Shown: one piece after another, positions 27,601-32,475 of the stretch
Layout of the letters: each line of letters begins with the position of its first letter
Numbering within the stretch: the first letter of the stretch is position 1
Assembly (NCBI GenBank): GCA_013396995.1
Contig: VWZP01007350.1
Location: 790,248 to 854,247, forward strand
Length of the DNA stretch: 64,000 nucleotides
Direction of reading: 5' to 3'
Source of the DNA: Dicaeum eximium
Taxonomy: Eukaryota > Chordata > Aves > Passeriformes > Dicaeidae
Translations under genes and position numbers: made by a program
Notes under the pieces: model-generated
What the model was told of the DNA's origin: nothing
What the model saw: only the letters and a program-made list of their open reading frames with translations
The model's database searches: none

Positions 27601-30600
27601 AGTGGCACATTGTGTCTGCCTGTTGTGTGCACCAAAAGTTTGTCATATTTTATTTCCAAGAGCTTGTATAATAGAAAAAGAGGCATCTCAAAAATGTGTC
27701 ATAGATACGATAAAATGGAAATACTGTATTTACTTGATGCGTGATACTTAACAAGCCCTTAGAAGAGCAGTACTTGTGCCCAGCTTTGTTAAGGAGTACG
27801 GGCATGTATATGATAGGATGATCCAATTCATATGAGCTGGAAAAAATTATATTCTTTCTTCATAAACTGCCTCCCGGTCTCTGAAACTTTAACGAAATAG
27901 TATCTTGGTCTGAGAGCAAATAAATTTGGTAGCAGTGAAATGATCCTGGTGACTCTGCTGATACTGCTGAAACACAGTAGATGGCACTCTGGGCCTAGGA
28001 GTCTGCTTGCATGTGAATTAGCCTTTCATGTTCACCCAGCTAGGGGCACTCTTTTCAAGTCCATTAAAAAAATTACTCTTATACAAGGTATTTCTCTTTT
28101 TTTCTCTCTTTCTTTNCAGAGAGCAGAAAGACCCAATCTTCCTGAGGGACAAAGTTACACAAAAGCATTCCAAAGAACAATTTGAGACAGCTCAAAAAAT
28201 AGAACAGGAGTATAGCAAGTACTTTACAGGTAAGTATTTAATCAAAATTTCAGTAGGAACACTTATTTGTGGTCATTTAATCCACTTGCATTTTAATTAA
28301 AAAGATCAATGTCCTTTCAATGAGCACCTCGGGTTTTTTTCATTCTGCCTTCCCCTTTGACAAAGTCATGTTCTCTTATTTTGTTTTACCCAGAGAGGAA
28401 TGTCAAGATAGAAATCTCCTTTGTTCTGAATGTTATAATCTTATGCTCTAAAGAGGTTCTGAAAAGGTTTTATTACTACCCAGTAGTGTAGAAAGTATGG
28501 TCAAGATTTGACAATTTTAACATAGTGTTGTCAGTGTTATACCAAGGAGTAGAAGGGTTTTTTAAATTGTAAAAATCAAACACAACAGAAACCCCTGGTA
28601 GTTCAAACTAACAAACGATGATTTCCAGAGGTCTATTCCAACCTCAATCCTTCTGTAATTCTGTGTGATTTTGTGATTTGTGAGACATACTTTAAATGTT
28701 TTAACAATGGAAAAAAGATTGTCCAAGTGTTCTTGAGCATGCACTGTAATTTGGAATAATTAAATTCAACTTTAGAATCCTTTTTAACTTCATAAAATTA
28801 TGAAATCAAACTTGTATTGTAGTATTTTTACTACAGAAAAAAAAACAGTGTTCAGAGACTATCTCCGTTCATTTCAGAGTCTATTTCCATGTGGTTCCAC
28901 ATACCTAGAATTTTATCCCCACTCTTTTGAATGTATCTTGATATGCATAACAAAATTTAAATAAAACAACGACCACCCTAAACTAGCCAAAATCTAACTT
29001 TTCATCCCCTGAAAAATGGGATTCTTACAGAAATATTATGAGGCATAACTACCAATTGCAGAGAGATAAAGATTTAGTTTAGAGCTCTCTCAGTGCATCC
29101 TGAGAGAAGCCATGTGTTCTCAACAAAATGTTATGTAATAGCCATAGAATGTTTTTTACATGGTATGGACTAAACCTACAGAGAACTTGACATGCACATG
29201 GCCAAATTGCATCACCACATGTTATCTTCTGCTTCTTGTTTAGTCATTTGTGGTATTTTAGTTTGATCCTGACAGTGGAAGGGGCACTCAGTCCAAGAGA
29301 GCCTTATATGTATCTTCTCATATGCCCTGTGGGAAGGGCCTCCTTCTGTTGGTGCCAATGTGGACTCCAGCTGTCAGCAACACTTCCAGATGCTGGTAGT
29401 CAGAGGGAGTTGGTGTTCCAATTGCACTGACATTGAAGCTTGTTGACGTTATAATATTGTACATAAATATAATATTGTACTAGCATGTAGATAGATAGAC
29501 GCATGTTGTACCTGTTAGGGTAATCATGGAGCTATAGGTCACGCTCTAACTACTAAGAGCTACTACTAAGAGCTCTTTAACTACTTGATGGAGTTCAGTT
29601 TTGGACTAATGACTTTGAAGTTAGCTTTCATTCCTCTACCAAGTTTTGAACACAGTGTGTAATCTGAATCACTTCTTGCCTGCCATTTGTCACTTTTCAT
29701 AGACCTTTTCTATGTTGTTACTGTGTTCTGTATCCAAAGTCACCTGACATCATTAACAGTAGTATATATTGCGGAGCCAAATATTATATATTTATGTGAC
29801 ATCATATTTTCTCTTTTCAAAAAGAAAAATTATATCTTAAGCTGTGTAAGACTTTCCATACCTTTTCAGCATTAGTGATAGCTTTAGCCAGAGGCTTTGC
29901 TGGCTGGCATACTCCTCAAGTCATGAAGTTCCTCAGTTTTTAAGTATTCAAGACAATATCTTCTCGTCTCATGTGCCAGTGGTGGCATTTTACTTTTTTT
30001 ATTTAGCAAGGGTAGAATAAAAGGTGTTCATTTATCTTGTGAATTGATTTTCAGGGAGTTACTTGCTGTTGGCCTTTTGTTCCTTGAATGTAGTTGATGA
30101 TAAGAATTGCAGTAGCAACCGCTGCTGTTTTATTTAGCTCAGTGATCTGTGAGCTACTCATAATTTACTTCTAATATTTGTAAATAGTGTCTAGTTGCTA
30201 CAGCTATAGTCTCTATGTATATTACCCCGTAAATATAAAACTCTTAACACCACATGTTGAACAGAGGAGGTTTATTATAGCAGGTTCTGACCATCTTTAG
30301 ACTTAAACTTTACCACCTGATGCCTCTGAAAATAGTACATGGAGGCTACTTACAAAACAGTTGTCTTAGTTGATTACAGCCATCAGTTCCTTGACTTCCC
30401 TGGATTGTTTTAGGAGCTAGCAGAAGAAATTTCTGAGTGTATTAAATGCTTGACCTCTTTGCTCTGTTTATTTTTTTTTAATTGGGACATGCATCTGTCA
30501 GATACTGAGTTGAGTTGTTTAATTCTGATCTGTTGCTAAACACTTTGCAGATAAATGCAGCAGACTGCTCTTGGTTATTACCCGTAACTGTTTGTTCCAG

Positions 30601-30737
30601 TCTCATTTGTATGTGGGGTTTCTTCTCCTCCAGGCATTGTCCAGGGAGGAGCCCTTTCAAGCATTTGCACTCAGATTATGACAACTGTTGACCAAGAACA
30701 AAACAAGGTCCTGTGGATCCCAGCTGGCCCACTGTAG
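561..30737 (+). CDS. DLG5: DLG5, MAGUK scaffold protein, 3' portion (24 exons, partial at 5' end)
   Basis: DLG5 is a membrane-associated guanylate-kinase-family scaffold at cell junctions and centrosome/cilium base, known for roles in polarity, N-cadherin delivery and Hippo and Hedgehog signalling. Joining the 24 exons listed below gives 1393 residues plus TAG, with every splice phase consistent. Domains in fragment numbering: coiled-coil end 1-75, PDZ1 82-161, PDZ2 171-247, Ser/Pro linker 248-808, PDZ3 815-897, PDZ4 974-1057, SH3 1070-1132, basic hook about 1140-1165, guanylate-kinase-like 1214-1385. The order and wording match vertebrate DLG5 (human about 1919 residues), so about 526 N-terminal residues are off the left edge. 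No stop or frameshift breaks any exon. By the 32-exon human gene, recalled from memory, these would be exons 9-32. Identification rests on near-identity to remembered DLG5 over all domains. Confidence 0.97.
1320..1452 (+). CDS. DLG5: DLG5 exon w2 (coiled-coil end, pre-PDZ1 acidic linker)
   Basis: Acceptor TCTAG ends at 1319 and donor GTAAGT begins at 1453. It encodes residues 35-79. The segment includes EARFRQLMAHSSHDSAIDTD, near-identical to DLG5 just before PDZ1, and ends in phase 0. Confidence 0.96.
1453..3820 (+). other. DLG5: DLG5 intron between w2 and w3, no gene seen
   Basis: This is 2.4 kb of AT-rich sequence without a supportable exon, RNA gene or repeat. Short open frames such as 2521-2814 and 3544-3756 lack splice context or family resemblance. 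Confidence 0.7.
3821..3948 (+). CDS. DLG5: DLG5 exon w3 (PDZ1, first half)
   Basis: Acceptor TACTAG ends at 3820 and donor GTAGGG begins at 3949. It encodes residues 80-121 and starts Arg122. The carboxylate-binding loop of PDZ1 is ALGF (86-89), followed by a strand reading CGIFVTKVDKGSIADGRL. This places the peptide-binding groove of the first PDZ here. Confidence 0.97.
4630..4805 (+). CDS. DLG5: DLG5 exon w4 (PDZ1 second half, PDZ2 start)
   Basis: Acceptor CCAG ends at 4629 and donor GTAATG begins at 4806. It encodes residues 122-180 and starts Asp181. It contains the PDZ1 motif VNDWLLKINDVDL, a basic run RRRKS (159-163), and the first strand of PDZ2 (TPLHINVSG). Confidence 0.97.
4806..5320 (+). 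other. DLG5: DLG5 intron w4-w5, no gene seen
   Basis: A short T-rich intron. It ends in a pyrimidine tract and TTTCAG at 5315-5320. Nothing else is recognisable. Confidence 0.75.
5321..5424 (+). CDS. DLG5: DLG5 exon w5 (PDZ2)
   Basis: Acceptor TTTCAG ends at 5320 and donor GTAAGT begins at 5425. It encodes residues 181-215. The sequence SGVSLENGVFVAAVVPGSPA followed by GDRIIA is the central part of PDZ2. Exon ends in phase 0. Confidence 0.97.
5425..5954 (+). other. DLG5: DLG5 intron w5-w6, locally GC-richer
   Basis: The segment 5600-5800 is clearly richer in G and C than its surroundings and carries overlapping open frames on both strands. I recognise neither a repeat family nor a protein in it. 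The acceptor CTGCAG is at 5949-5954. Confidence 0.6.
5955..6047 (+). CDS. DLG5: DLG5 exon w6 (PDZ2 end)
   Basis: Acceptor GCAG ends at 5954 and donor GTGAGT begins at 6048. It encodes residues 216-246, starting INGIALDNKSL and ending LTLSLMK, which closes PDZ2. Length is exactly 31 codons. Confidence 0.97.
6048..6911 (+). other. DLG5: DLG5 intron w6-w7, no gene seen
   Basis: AT-rich intron without recognisable features. The acceptor is preceded by TTTTTGTTTTAG ending at 6911. Confidence 0.75.
6912..7931 (+). CDS. DLG5: DLG5 exon w7 (large Ser/Pro-rich linker exon)
   Basis: This 1020-base exon (340 codons, residues 247-586) encodes the disordered linker between PDZ2 and PDZ3. Acceptor TTTTAG ends at 6911 and donor GTAGAA begins at 7932. 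It starts VFPQSSSWSGQNIFEN, as in DLG5, and includes conserved SVYKKPKQRKSIFDP. Two identical PPTPPK motifs occur at residues 436-441 and 466-471, with more proline-directed Ser/Thr sites near residues 495-500. The linker is expected to be a phosphorylation and docking platform. Reading through the donor would add ten residues before a TAA/TAG-type stop at 7962-7964, a possible but unproven short isoform. The central part diverges most from human. Confidence 0.96.
7932..10945 (+). other. DLG5: DLG5 intron w7-w8, no gene seen
   Basis: Three kilobases of AT-rich intron. Open frames on both strands (for example 9012-9290 minus and 9130-9321 plus) show no family resemblance. T-rich runs lie near 8940-8960. 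Acceptor TTGTAG ends at 10945. Confidence 0.7.
10946..11084 (+). CDS. DLG5: DLG5 exon w8 (linker)
   Basis: Acceptor TGTAG ends at 10945 and donor GTGGGT begins at 11085. It encodes residues 587-632 and starts Gly633. The conserved core is LSPELQEWAPYSP. The following residues differ from human and seem a few residues longer. Confidence 0.94.
11085..12903 (+). other. DLG5: DLG5 intron w8-w9, no gene seen
   Basis: An AT-rich 1.8-kb intron. No repeat or exon was recognised. It ends in the tandem acceptor AAGCAG at 12898-12903. Confidence 0.7.
12904..13048 (+). CDS. DLG5: DLG5 exon w9 (linker)
   Basis: Acceptor CAG ends at 12903 and donor GTGTTT begins at 13049. It encodes residues 633-680 and starts Ser681. 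Recognisable DLG5 sequence: GTVPRSLAP and MRNPIYTAWSHRV. The acceptor is a NAGNAG pair (12898-12903), so an isoform with one extra Ala is possible. Confidence 0.94.
13537..13658 (+). CDS. DLG5: DLG5 exon w10 (linker)
   Basis: Acceptor CTGTAG ends at 13536 and donor GTAACC begins at 13659. It encodes residues 681-721 and starts Gly722. Contains QHQGRLSLDLSHKHSNEYSE and HGSNSLPSSARL, both typical of DLG5. The 488-base intron before it is featureless. Confidence 0.96.
13659..14699 (+). other. DLG5: DLG5 intron w10-w11, no gene seen
   Basis: About 1 kb of AT-rich intron. The minus-strand frame at 13858-14289 (143 codons) resembles no known protein and looks like a chance frame. The acceptor AAATAG ends at 14699. 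Confidence 0.7.
14700..14789 (+). CDS. DLG5: DLG5 exon w11 (linker)
   Basis: Acceptor AATAG ends at 14699 and donor GTGAAT begins at 14790. It encodes residues 722-751 and starts Gly752. The sequence SSNLQYRTERIKIPLTPRYP matches DLG5. This is the shortest coding exon in the window. Confidence 0.95.
14790..15998 (+). other. DLG5: DLG5 intron w11-w12, no gene seen
   Basis: AT-rich 1.2-kb intron with no recognisable element. It ends with CTTCCTAG at 15991-15998. Confidence 0.7.
15999..16167 (+). CDS. DLG5: DLG5 exon w12 (Ser/Thr-rich linker before PDZ3)
   Basis: Acceptor CCTAG ends at 15998 and donor GTAAGG begins at 16168. It encodes residues 752-807 and starts Arg808. It is very rich in Ser, Thr and Pro (SHSECSSPSLITPPQSPLN) and ends GERRKD, matching DLG5 just before PDZ3. 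Confidence 0.96.
16168..19894 (+). other. DLG5: DLG5 intron w12-w13, longest intron seen in full
   Basis: A 3.7-kb AT-rich intron with no supportable gene, RNA or repeat. Minus-strand frames at 17352-17591 and 19223-19501 lack any recognisable motif. The acceptor tract is CTTTAAAAG, ending at 19894, which is weak in pyrimidines. Confidence 0.7.
19895..20057 (+). CDS. DLG5: DLG5 exon w13 (PDZ3, first half)
   Basis: Acceptor AAAAG ends at 19894 and donor GTAATT begins at 20058. It encodes residues 808-862. The PDZ3 start RHVKVQKGSEPLGISIVSGE carries the carboxylate-binding loop PLGI (825-828), followed by GSIAHQAGLEYGDQLLE. Exon ends in phase 0. Confidence 0.97.
20058..20943 (+). other. DLG5: DLG5 intron w13-w14, no gene seen
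   Basis: AT-rich intron of about 0.9 kb without recognisable features. The acceptor is TTTTTCCGTAG ending at 20943. Confidence 0.75.
20944..21077 (+). CDS. DLG5: DLG5 exon w14 (PDZ3, second half)
   Basis: Acceptor CGTAG ends at 20943 and donor GTAAGG begins at 21078. It encodes residues 863-906 and starts Ser907. It begins FNGINLRNATEQQARLIIGQ and closes PDZ3 with ITILAQYNP. Confidence 0.97.
21078..21651 (+). other. DLG5: DLG5 intron w14-w15, no gene seen
   Basis: AT-rich intron of 574 bases. It ends in a good pyrimidine tract and GTCGTAG. Confidence 0.75.
21652..21816 (+). CDS. DLG5: DLG5 exon w15 (PDZ3-PDZ4 linker)
   Basis: Acceptor CGTAG ends at 21651 and donor GTAGAG begins at 21817. 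It encodes residues 907-961 and starts Arg962. Ser, Thr and Pro dominate. HSVIDTVSEQDEGTMTPPSK corresponds to the human linker between PDZ3 and PDZ4. Confidence 0.95.
21817..22185 (+). other. DLG5: DLG5 intron w15-w16, no gene seen
   Basis: A 369-base AT-rich intron with TA-rich sequence near 22090-22115. Nothing else is recognisable. Confidence 0.75.
22186..22369 (+). CDS. DLG5: DLG5 exon w16 (PDZ4, first part)
   Basis: Acceptor AAAAG ends at 22185 and donor GTAAGC begins at 22370. It encodes residues 962-1023. PDZ4 starts EPRIVVVKKSQVDLGIQICG, with carboxylate-binding loop DLGI (985-988), and continues through DDDSPAKGPDGLILGDMILE. Confidence 0.97.
22370..23291 (+). other. DLG5: DLG5 intron w16-w17, no gene seen
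   Basis: AT-rich intron of about 0.9 kb. The minus-strand open frames over 22135-22613 are shadows of exon w16 and its flanks. Acceptor TTTTGCAG ends at 23291. Confidence 0.75.
23292..23440 (+). CDS. DLG5: DLG5 exon w17 (PDZ4 end, SH3 start)
   Basis: Acceptor TTGCAG ends at 23291 and donor GTATTT begins at 23441. It encodes residues 1024-1072 and starts Arg1073. It begins YGSIDMRNKTAEEAYLEMLK, completes PDZ4 and reaches the first SH3 residues (FYIR). Confidence 0.97.
23738..23908 (+). CDS. DLG5: DLG5 exon w18 (SH3)
   Basis: Acceptor TTCCAG ends at 23737 and donor GTAAGT begins at 23909. It encodes residues 1073-1129 and starts Met1130. The SH3 ALYD motif reads ALYDRVAEMEQDLSFKKDDI and the exon ends with GQIPSKY. 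As in other MAGUKs, the tryptophan of the binding face is not in the classical WW arrangement, and the SH3 is expected to pack against the guanylate-kinase-like domain. Confidence 0.97.
23909..24231 (+). other. DLG5: DLG5 intron w18-w19, no gene seen
   Basis: A 323-base AT-rich intron. It ends in TTTTATTGTAG. No further feature seen. Confidence 0.75.
24232..24428 (+). CDS. DLG5: DLG5 exon w19 (polybasic hook), GC donor
   Basis: Acceptor TTGTAG ends at 24231. It encodes residues 1130-1195 and starts Asp1196. The conserved core is AAARRSFFRRKHKHKRSGSK, a strongly basic hook between SH3 and the guanylate-kinase-like domain, possibly for membrane or protein contact. The only donor that keeps the frame with exon w20 is GCAAGT at 24429, so this intron appears to be GC-AG. 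The nearby GTACCT at 24432 would add four bases and shift the frame. Confidence 0.94.
24429..25131 (+). other. DLG5: DLG5 intron w19-w20, apparent GC-AG intron
   Basis: A 703-base intron starting GCAAGT and ending TGTGTAG at 25131. Otherwise AT-rich and featureless. Confidence 0.8.
25132..25275 (+). CDS. DLG5: DLG5 exon w20 (guanylate-kinase-like domain start)
   Basis: Acceptor GTGTAG ends at 25131 and donor GTAAGT begins at 25276. It encodes residues 1196-1243 and starts Glu1244. It includes LAYQRVQKVDC and RPVLILGPLLDAVKDML. The site of the guanylate kinase P-loop reads GPLLDAVKD instead of GPxGxGK, so ATP binding and catalysis are not expected. Confidence 0.97.
25454..25581 (+). CDS. DLG5: DLG5 exon w21 (guanylate-kinase-like domain)
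   Basis: Acceptor CAACAG ends at 25453 and donor GTGAGT begins at 25582. It encodes residues 1244-1286, starting EVMKASQQAIERGVKDCLF and continuing DYKRRSGHFDVTTVASIKEI. The 178-base intron before it is the shortest in the window. Confidence 0.97.
25582..26373 (+). other. DLG5: DLG5 intron w21-w22, no gene seen
   Basis: AT-rich intron of about 0.8 kb with a short G run at 25630-25637. The acceptor is GATCTTAG ending at 26373. Confidence 0.75.
26374..26483 (+). CDS. DLG5: DLG5 exon w22 (guanylate-kinase-like domain)
   Basis: Acceptor TCTTAG ends at 26373 and donor GTAAGT begins at 26484. It encodes residues 1287-1322 and starts Lys1323. The core CLLDIAPHAIERLHSVHIYP matches the DLG5 guanylate-kinase-like fold. 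Confidence 0.97.
26592..26737 (+). mobile_element. tRNA-Ile-derived SINE with CR1-type tail (TguSINE1-like)
   Basis: The 5' part (26592-26670) follows isoleucine tRNA (AAT anticodon): box A TGGCTCAGTTGG at 26603-26614, anticodon arm GTGCTAATAACACC, box B GGTTCCATCCC at 26648-26658 and a GGGCCA acceptor end. The 3' part (to 26737) reads GGACTCAGTGATCCTTCTGG and TCCCTTCCAACTCAGAACAT, ending GTGATTCTGT. That is the 3' end of avian CR1 LINEs. Fusion of a tRNA-Ile head to a CR1 tail is the published structure of the passerine TguSINE1 family. It is not a functional tRNA gene: the first stem is degraded and several conserved positions differ. No clear target-site duplication is visible, as usual for CR1-mobilised elements. 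Confidence 0.85.
28116..28116. other. Ambiguous base (N)
   Basis: The only N in the window lies three bases before the end of the acceptor of exon w23 (TTTNCAG). It does not change the reading frame or the exon call. Confidence 0.99.
28120..28229 (+). CDS. DLG5: DLG5 exon w23 (guanylate-kinase-like domain)
   Basis: Acceptor NCAG ends at 28119 and donor GTAAGT begins at 28230. It encodes residues 1323-1359 and starts Gly1360. The sequence EQKDPIFLRDKVTQKHSKEQ is diagnostic of DLG5. Confidence 0.97.
28230..30633 (+). other. DLG5: DLG5 intron w23-w24, contains a CR1 remnant
   Basis: The last intron, 2.4 kb, AT-rich. It holds the CR1 3'-end remnant at 28615-28680 and small local repeats near 29450-29480 and 29550-29580. 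No exon is recognisable. It ends in CTCCTCCAG at 30625-30633. Confidence 0.75.
28615..28680 (+). mobile_element. CR1 LINE 3'-end remnant
   Basis: The sequence GATTTCCAGAGGTCTATTCC followed by AACCTCAATCCTTCTGTAAT and repeated TGTGATT units matches the 3' end of avian CR1 retrotransposons, which finish in short ATTCTGTG-like repeats. Only about 65 bases are recognisable, so this is a heavily 5'-truncated or decayed copy in sense orientation to DLG5. Confidence 0.7.
30634..30737 (+). CDS. DLG5: DLG5 exon w24 (C-terminus and stop)
   Basis: Acceptor CTCCAG ends at 30633. It encodes residues 1360-1393, GIVQGGALSSICTQ to KVLWIPAGPL, then TAG at 30735-30737. The C-terminus differs from human by Gly for Cys in the last four residues. 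The last exon continues as the 3' UTR. Confidence 0.97.
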
Positions 30738-31546
30738 ATTTATTTTGCTGTGAAACTACTTTCCAGATGTAAATAACCAACTAACTTTCTATCCAACGGA
30801 CTCAGTTCATTTCTGTCTTTATGAAGATATCCATCAGTGATTGCTGTTTCATGAAGGGGAATGATAACACTGAACACACGAGGACCTGAGGAGGCATGTG
30901 GGAAGGGGTAGATCACTGCACCGAGCTTGTTTCTTACATTGTACGTGTACACATGACAGGTTGTCACAAGGGCTGTGACCCGTGTGTACTTGTCCATGAG
31001 TAATGAATTTAACAATGCTGCAAAACCCTGTAGAATGACACGTTTACAGAAACCTTTTCGAAGTATTTGGTTCTTGCTGTTTACTTGAATGTCTTTTTGT
31101 TTTGTTTTGTTCTTTTTCAACTCTGTGTCCTTTCACTTAATGAGGTAACTCTCCAAAATGGAGTGAAATTTCTGAGTATGAGCGGACAGTTTATGCGCAA
31201 TGTGACTTTTAGTTATGATTTTGACCATTTCTAAGCACATTGTTGACTTGACAACCAGGTAATAACGTGGGGTTGAATCGGTACGTCTTGGGAGTAAGCT
31301 CAAAAGGAAGTACACTCCTACACAGGGCAGACCACTGTTTGTATCCTGTCAATGCTTGTCTGTCAAAGATATAGTTTCTTATTTTATGCATGAAGCTAAT
31401 ATTTAAATGTCATAATGTATCTAAGCAATCCAAGTTTAACATGTGTTGACAAATAATAATTTTTGGTTGTTGGGCCTGGATTAAGTACAGGTAGGGTAGA
31501 GTCATAAACTAGGCCTAGCATGCTGTGTTCTGTCACTTTTAGATAC

Positions 31547-31554
31547 TGTAAATA
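31547..31554 (+). promoter_or_regulatory. Pumilio response element, TGTAAATA
   Basis: An exact match to the PUF-protein consensus UGUANAUA in the DLG5 3' UTR, sense strand. An 8-base motif arises easily by chance in AT-rich DNA. Confidence 0.4.
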
Positions 31555-32085
31555 TGGAAAGCTTATGTTGGTGCAATTTTGCAGGGTAATTCTTAAGCTT
31601 TGTACTTCAGTGTGTAGCATTCACGTAGACTGTTTCTATTTAAGAGCAGACAGTTTTAGGGCTTTGATTAAAAGCCTTTAGAAAGGTACTAAATTGTTAG
31701 TGTTTTCACTGTCAAAAAATAAGCGATCGTTTAGTTTTCGTTGCAATACTTATTTACCTGTTGTACCAAACTCAATTATATCGGTTCCCTTTTTGGTTTT
31801 TTGCACTTCTGACTCTGTGTTCCTAACACAGGTTTTGTACCTGTTTCTTCTGTCTCTTGTGCCATGTTTCCTGGGTACTGTATTTTAATTGTTTTTAAAA
31901 TATTATTTGAGTAGACCTGCTTCTCAGTCACTGTTTTTAACATTTCATTATGTAGGGTTTCCAGTTTTACAGGCTGTAGTTTTGCTTCTGTTTGCAGCTT
32001 TTATAATTAAAAAAAAGGGATTCTTCTTGCACAGGTCTTCAAGAAAGATCTGGTCCTAAATTTAAATTCTGTTTTATAGTTGCGA

Positions 32086-32157
32086 TTTTATAGTTCAAAA
32101 TACTTTTTATAGTATTTATATAGTTATACACTATATACAGTATTCTGAACTATAAAA
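32086..32157 (+). other. AT-rich nested hairpin in 3' UTR
   Basis: Bases 32086-32103 pair with 32140-32157 (17 of 18 positions). Inside, 32117-32124 pair with 32130-32137 around a 5-base loop. An alternative left arm at 32071-32081 pairs with 32148-32158. The stem would form in DLG5 mRNA. Confidence 0.75.
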
Positions 32158-32165
32158 CATCTAAA

Positions 32166-32208
32166 ATATATATAGTATTATACCATACTATTATAATACT
32201 GTATATAT
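32166..32208 (+). other. AT-rich 17-bp hairpin next to a poly(A) signal
   Basis: Bases 32166-32182 pair with 32192-32208, with one G-U wobble (73 with 201 of the 32100 block) and a 9-base loop. The right arm contains TGTATATA (32200-32207), a Pumilio-type motif. The AATAAA at 32214 follows directly. Confidence 0.75.
32200..32207 (+). promoter_or_regulatory. Pumilio response element, TGTATATA, in hairpin arm
   Basis: Matches UGUANAUA exactly and sits in the right arm of the 32166-32208 hairpin. If the stem forms, the site would be buried. Confidence 0.4.
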
Positions 32209-32213
32209 AAATC

Positions 32214-32219
32214 AATAAA
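32214..32219 (+). promoter_or_regulatory. Candidate proximal poly(A) signal AATAAA
   Basis: Canonical hexamer 1.48 kb after the stop. A strong T/G-rich run lies only at about 32296-32320, further downstream than is usual for a cleavage element, so use is uncertain. Confidence 0.45.
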
Positions 32220-32449
32220 TATGAAATGGTATGGATGAATTAGTTGTCGAAGTACTTCTCATGGTGAGGGACAGAAGTTTTTGTTTATCTCAATTTTTTG
32301 TTTGTTTTGTTTGTTTTTTAAAGTTTGCGATCAGAGTAGACTCCAGTGGTACAACTGAAACAGACAGGTACTGTTCTGACATGGGTTTTTCTGTACTAAA
32401 TGAAAATGTCACTTTGTATCAAAAAAAAAGTTAAAGAAACTGATTACTA

Positions 32450-32455
32450 AATAAA
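32450..32455 (+). promoter_or_regulatory. Candidate distal poly(A) signal AATAAA
   Basis: Canonical hexamer 1.71 kb after the stop, followed within about 25 bases by a TTGTGTGT element, the arrangement expected of a working cleavage site. This is my preferred end of DLG5. Confidence 0.6.
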
Positions 32456-32475
32456 GGTCAATTTCTGTAACTTGA

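Larger units (their letters stand above)
26484..28119 (+). other. DLG5: DLG5 intron w22-w23, contains a SINE
   Basis: A 1.6-kb intron with one recognisable insert, the tRNA-Ile-like SINE at 26592-26737. The remaining sequence is AT-rich with no exon seen. The acceptor tract (28090-28119) is long and pyrimidine-rich and includes one N at 28116. Confidence 0.8.
30738..32475 (+). other. DLG5: DLG5 3' untranslated region (predicted extent)
   Basis: This sequence follows the stop codon in the terminal exon. It is AT-rich and carries ATTTA-type motifs, two Pumilio-type motifs, a pair of strong AT-rich hairpins and two AATAAA hexamers. The distal end is set at the better-supported poly(A) signal (32450) plus about 20 bases. 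Minus-strand open frames here (for example 30740-31120) have no recognisable protein content. Confidence 0.65.
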
